A stretch of 8,069 nt of DNA from RGIG464 sp045643185 (GTDB lineage Bacteria; Myxococcota_A; Bradymonadia; UBA4248). Shown piece after piece: positions 6,518-8,069 of this stretch. The stretch covers positions 1-8,069 of the forward strand of contig JAZUKH010000053.1 of assembly GCA_045643185.1 (NCBI GenBank), written 5' to 3'. The position numbers and the translations under genes were made by a program. Every line of letters starts with the position of its first letter. Position 1 is the stretch's first letter. The notes beneath the pieces were generated by a model. The model saw only the letters and a program-made list of their open reading frames with translations. It was not told the origin of the DNA and ran no database searches.

Positions 6518-7621
6518 CTAGTCAACGATACCGAGCAGGCTGACATCAAAAACAAGCATGCCAGCCGGCGCACCGGGCATTCCACGGTAAGCGAGCTTTT
6601 CGGGGATCCAGAAACGACGCGTCTCACCCTCGACCATAAGCTGAACGCCTTCGGTCCAACCAGCAATGACCTGGTTGAGGCCAAACGTGGCCGGTTCGCC
6701 GCGCAGAACGCTCGAGTCGAACATTTTACCGTCGGTCGTCCAACCCGTGTAATGAACGCGAACAACGCTCTTGGCACCAGGATGCACGTTGCCGTCACCT
6801 GCAACCAGCACCTTGCTCGCCAATCCCGTTTTGGTCACTTCGGCATCGGCAGGCACCGCCGCCACGTCGGCCGGGGCCGGAAGCGGTTTAGGCGCTTCGG
6901 TCACTTCGTGCACTTCGACCTGAAATACAAGATCACCCTTCAGTTCACTCCCAGACGGATCCACGCCGTATTTCTGCGGCACCCAGATCGTCATCTTGTC
7001 GCCGGCATGCGCATAGATCAACGTCTTACGAAATCCTGGGAACATCTTATTCACTTCGCCGACGAGCGGTTCGCCCATCTGCATCGAGGAATGGAACATG
7101 GCCTCGTCCGACTTCAACCAACCATTAAAATCGACACTGACGATGTCATCTTCGTTCACATCGTGTTCACCCGGGCCACGCTTGTCGATGCGGTATGCCA
7201 GACCATCTTCCAGACGAACGGCATCCTCGGGAATGTCAAAAACAGGCTTGTCGGGCGTCACGATATCGATAATGCGGAACTCGAACACGAGCGTACCGGC
7301 TGGCATGCCTTCCATGCCTTGATAGGCGAGTTTTTCAGGGATCCAGCAACGGATCTTTTCGCCAGTTTTGCAGAGCGCAAGGGCTTCCTGCATGCCGGGA
7401 ATCAATTGTTCGATCGGAAAAACAGCAGGCTCACCGCCGCCCTCCACCGACGAGTCAAACATCTCGCCGTCCGTCGTCCAGCCAGAGTAATGAACGAGCA
7501 CCCAGTCCGTATCCTTAACCTTACGACCGGAAGCATTCGCCGCGACAATGACATATTCGAGACCAGACGCTGTTTTGAGCGCATCCGCAGGCGCTTTGGA
7601 AACATCAAATTCTGCTTTCAT
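6518..7621 (-). CDS. Three-domain FKBP-type peptidyl-prolyl cis-trans isomerase
   Basis: 367 residues with three FKBP folds at about 15-122, 128-240 and 255-366, joined by short linkers (the second Pro/Ala-rich, 242-260). FKBPs catalyse prolyl cis-trans isomerisation and assist folding. Domains 1 and 3 keep the pocket residues by comparison with human FKBP12: Tyr45, Phe55-Asp56, Ile74 and Tyr100 in domain 1, and Tyr291, Phe301-Asp302, Ile319, Trp322 and Tyr345 in domain 3. Domain 1 has Met77 where Trp is usual. Domain 2 has Phe165 for the pocket Tyr and His177 for the Asp, so it is probably inactive and structural or substrate-binding. There is no signal peptide, so the protein should be cytoplasmic. 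GAGGAA 5 nt before the ATG supports the start. It is preceded by a long hairpin-bearing leader and seems to be its own transcription unit. Tandem FKBPs are common in eukaryotes; a cytoplasmic triple form is less usual in bacteria. Confidence 0.93.
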   Translation of the reverse strand: MKAEFDVSKAPADALKTASGLEYVIVAANASGRKVKDTDWVLVHYSGWTTDGEMFDSSVEGGGEPAVFPIEQLIPGMQEALALCKTGEKIRCWIPEKLAYQGMEGMPAGTLVFEFRIIDIVTPDKPVFDIPEDAVRLEDGLAYRIDKRGPGEHDVNEDDIVSVDFNGWLKSDEAMFHSSMQMGEPLVGEVNKMFPGFRKTLIYAHAGDKMTIWVPQKYGVDPSGSELKGDLVFQVEVHEVTEAPKPLPAPADVAAVPADAEVTKTGLASKVLVAGDGNVHPGAKSVVRVHYTGWTTDGKMFDSSVLRGEPATFGLNQVIAGWTEGVQLMVEGETRRFWIPEKLAYRGMPGAPAGMLVFDVSLLGIVD

Positions 7622-7626
7622 ATAAA

Positions 7627-7632
7627 TTCCTC
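7627..7632 (-). promoter_or_regulatory. Ribosome-binding site of the FKBP gene
   Basis: Minus-strand GAGGAA with a 5-nt AT spacer to the ATG at 7621-7619 is the best Shine-Dalgarno sequence in the window and fixes the start. Confidence 0.8.
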
Positions 7633-7703
7633 AAAAAAACCGAAGCACAAAGACGAAAAAACCGCAGAAAACCTCCCGGCATCTCTGAAACATTTTGATT
7701 TTG

Positions 7704-7721
7704 AGGGGGAAGTCTCCCCCT
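7704..7721. repeat. Perfect 7-bp GC-rich hairpin next to the long inverted repeat
   Basis: AGGGGGA (7704-7710) and TCCCCCT (7715-7721) are perfect reverse complements around the 4-nt loop AGTC. It lies in the FKBP leader, four bases from the long hairpin. Neither strand has a U-tract after it, so it is not a standard intrinsic terminator. Confidence 0.7.
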
Positions 7722-7725
7722 ACGC

Positions 7726-7787
7726 GGCTATTTCGTATTTCTGTGAGACGTGCTGACCGCACGTCTCACAGAAATACGAAATACGCC
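7726..7787. repeat. Long inverted repeat: perfect 25-bp stem, 5-nt loop
   Basis: Arms 7729-7753 and 7759-7783 are exact reverse complements over 25 bp, with the loop TGACC (7754-7758). The stem can be extended by three G/C pairs (7726-7728 with 7785-7787) across a single bulged C7784. The arms contain a short direct repeat, TATTTCGTATTTC. No U-tract follows on either strand, no clear target-site duplication flanks it, and it encodes nothing. It lies between the Ala-rich gene and FKBP, both on the minus strand, so it would appear in RNA only if transcription reads through or starts upstream. It could be an RNase III site, a protein-binding palindrome, a non-canonical terminator or a dispersed palindromic element. 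Confidence 0.9.
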
Positions 7788-7872
7788 ACTACCCCTTCGC
7801 CTGGCAGGGCCCTACGACAAAATGAATCAGATTTCCTTACAGATCAAGACTTTCTACGGTTTCAAACGCGAA

Positions 7873-7894
7873 TGGCGCCGACAAAGCGGCGCCA
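7873..7894 (-). terminator. Hairpin after the Ala/Pro-rich gene, likely terminator
   Basis: TGGCGCCG (7873-7880) and CGGCGCCA (7887-7894) form a perfect 8-bp stem with a 6-nt loop, 13 bp past the TAA at 7910-7908. The position suits the end of a minus-strand transcript. The following bases (ATTCGCGTTTG on the minus strand) are a poor U-tract, so termination may be weak or need other factors. Confidence 0.45.
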
Positions 7895-7907
7895 AACTTA
7901 TCCATTC

Positions 7908-8069
7908 TTACTTAGCGGCAGCGGCGTCAGCAGCGGCAGGCGCGGCGGCGGCGGCATCAGCGGCAGGCGCGGCGGCGGCGGCGGCGGCAGGCGCGGCGGC
8001 GGCGGCATCAGCGGCAGGCGCGGCGGCGGCGGCATCAGCGGCAGGCGCGGCGGCGGCGGCATCAACGAC
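7908..8069 (-). CDS. C-terminal tail of an Ala/Pro/Asp-repeat protein (runs off the right edge)
   Basis: The minus-strand frame is open from the right edge to a TAA at 7910-7908 and gives 53 residues. It consists of nine-residue units of the type DAAAAAPAA and ends in ADAAAAK. Such Ala/Pro/acidic tails are found on several bacterial proteins, including some ribosomal proteins, HU-like proteins and envelope proteins; the body that would identify this one is outside the window. Strand choice rests on three points: all other genes are on the minus strand, a stop codon is followed by a terminator-like hairpin, and regular Pro and Asp residues interrupt the alanines. The opposite strand is also open here (an Ala/Gly/Ser frame), so the call is not certain. 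Confidence 0.55.
   Translation of the reverse strand, partial: VVDAAAAAPAADAAAAAPAADAAAAAPAAAAAAAPAADAAAAAPAAADAAAAK
7929..8063 (-). repeat. 27-bp GC-rich tandem repeat array
   Basis: Near-identical 27-bp units at 7956-7982, 8007-8033 and 8034-8060 encode DAAAAAPAA on the minus strand. A 24-bp variant without the Asp codon fills 7983-8006, a diverged copy lies at 7929-7955, and another starts at 8061. All length changes are multiples of three, so the frame is kept. The array reaches the window edge and is prone to slippage or assembly error. Confidence 0.85.

Noticed and set aside
6436..7648. 13-bp direct repeat AAAACCGAAGCAC at 6436-6448 and 7636-7648, flanking the FKBP gene
   Set aside because: One 13-base match is about what chance allows in 8 kb, and there is no other sign of insertion, so it is not called as att sites or a target duplication.
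6485..7756. 423-codon open frame on the plus strand opposite the FKBP gene
   Set aside because: It mirrors three clear FKBP domains and has His/Arg-rich composition typical of an antisense shadow, with no ribosome-binding site.
7726..7787. Integron attC site or standard intrinsic terminator
   Set aside because: The stem is perfect rather than bulged, lacks the attC core motif, and has no U-tract on either strand.
7822..8069. Plus-strand frame beginning MNQISLQIKTF and running into the Ala/Gly repeat
   Set aside because: No ribosome-binding site precedes it, it runs through the terminator-like hairpin, and it opposes the direction of all other genes. Kept only as an ambiguity in the findings.

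Overview
The window reads as a stretch of chromosome from a Gram-negative bacterium of the Myxococcota/Bradymonadota type (former Deltaproteobacteria). This is inferred from gene content: a signal-peptide-bearing OmpA-family protein with a long acidic, cysteine-rich thrombospondin type-3 region, a eukaryotic-type Ser/Thr kinase with one membrane helix and a large outer domain, a three-domain FKBP-type isomerase, and a CPBP-family intramembrane protease. There is no rRNA, tRNA, CRISPR array, transposase, integrase or phage gene. Every credible gene lies on the minus strand, so transcription runs from high to low coordinates.

Layout in transcription order. (a) 7908-8069: C-terminal end of an Ala/Pro/Asp-repeat protein that enters from beyond the right edge, followed by a GC-rich hairpin (7873-7894). 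(b) 7622-7907: a non-coding leader holding two adjacent hairpins, one with a perfect 25-bp stem. (c) 6518-7621: a cytoplasmic protein of three FKBP domains, the middle one lacking key active-site residues, followed by a nested inverted repeat. (d) 6300 down to 2749: a compact cluster of a Ser/Thr kinase, recO (31-bp gap) and a CPBP glutamic intramembrane protease (5-bp gap), probably co-transcribed. (e) 565-2616: the OmpA/TSP3 envelope protein, with its own leader and a good intrinsic terminator. (f) 1-493: the N-terminal 164 codons of an unrecognised, highly charged repeat protein that runs off the left edge. Its ribosome-binding site lies directly after the terminator U-tract.

How they relate: kinase, protease and OmpA/TSP3 protein all act at the envelope. 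RecO (recombinational repair) is a housekeeping gene lodged between kinase and protease, with no evident functional link. FKBP is a folding factor. No complete new multi-gene system is evident. The points most worth checking are the long perfect hairpin upstream of FKBP, the five four-cysteine variant TSP3 units, the degenerate middle FKBP domain, the cysteine-bearing outer domain of the kinase, and the terminator/start arrangement ahead of the left-edge gene.
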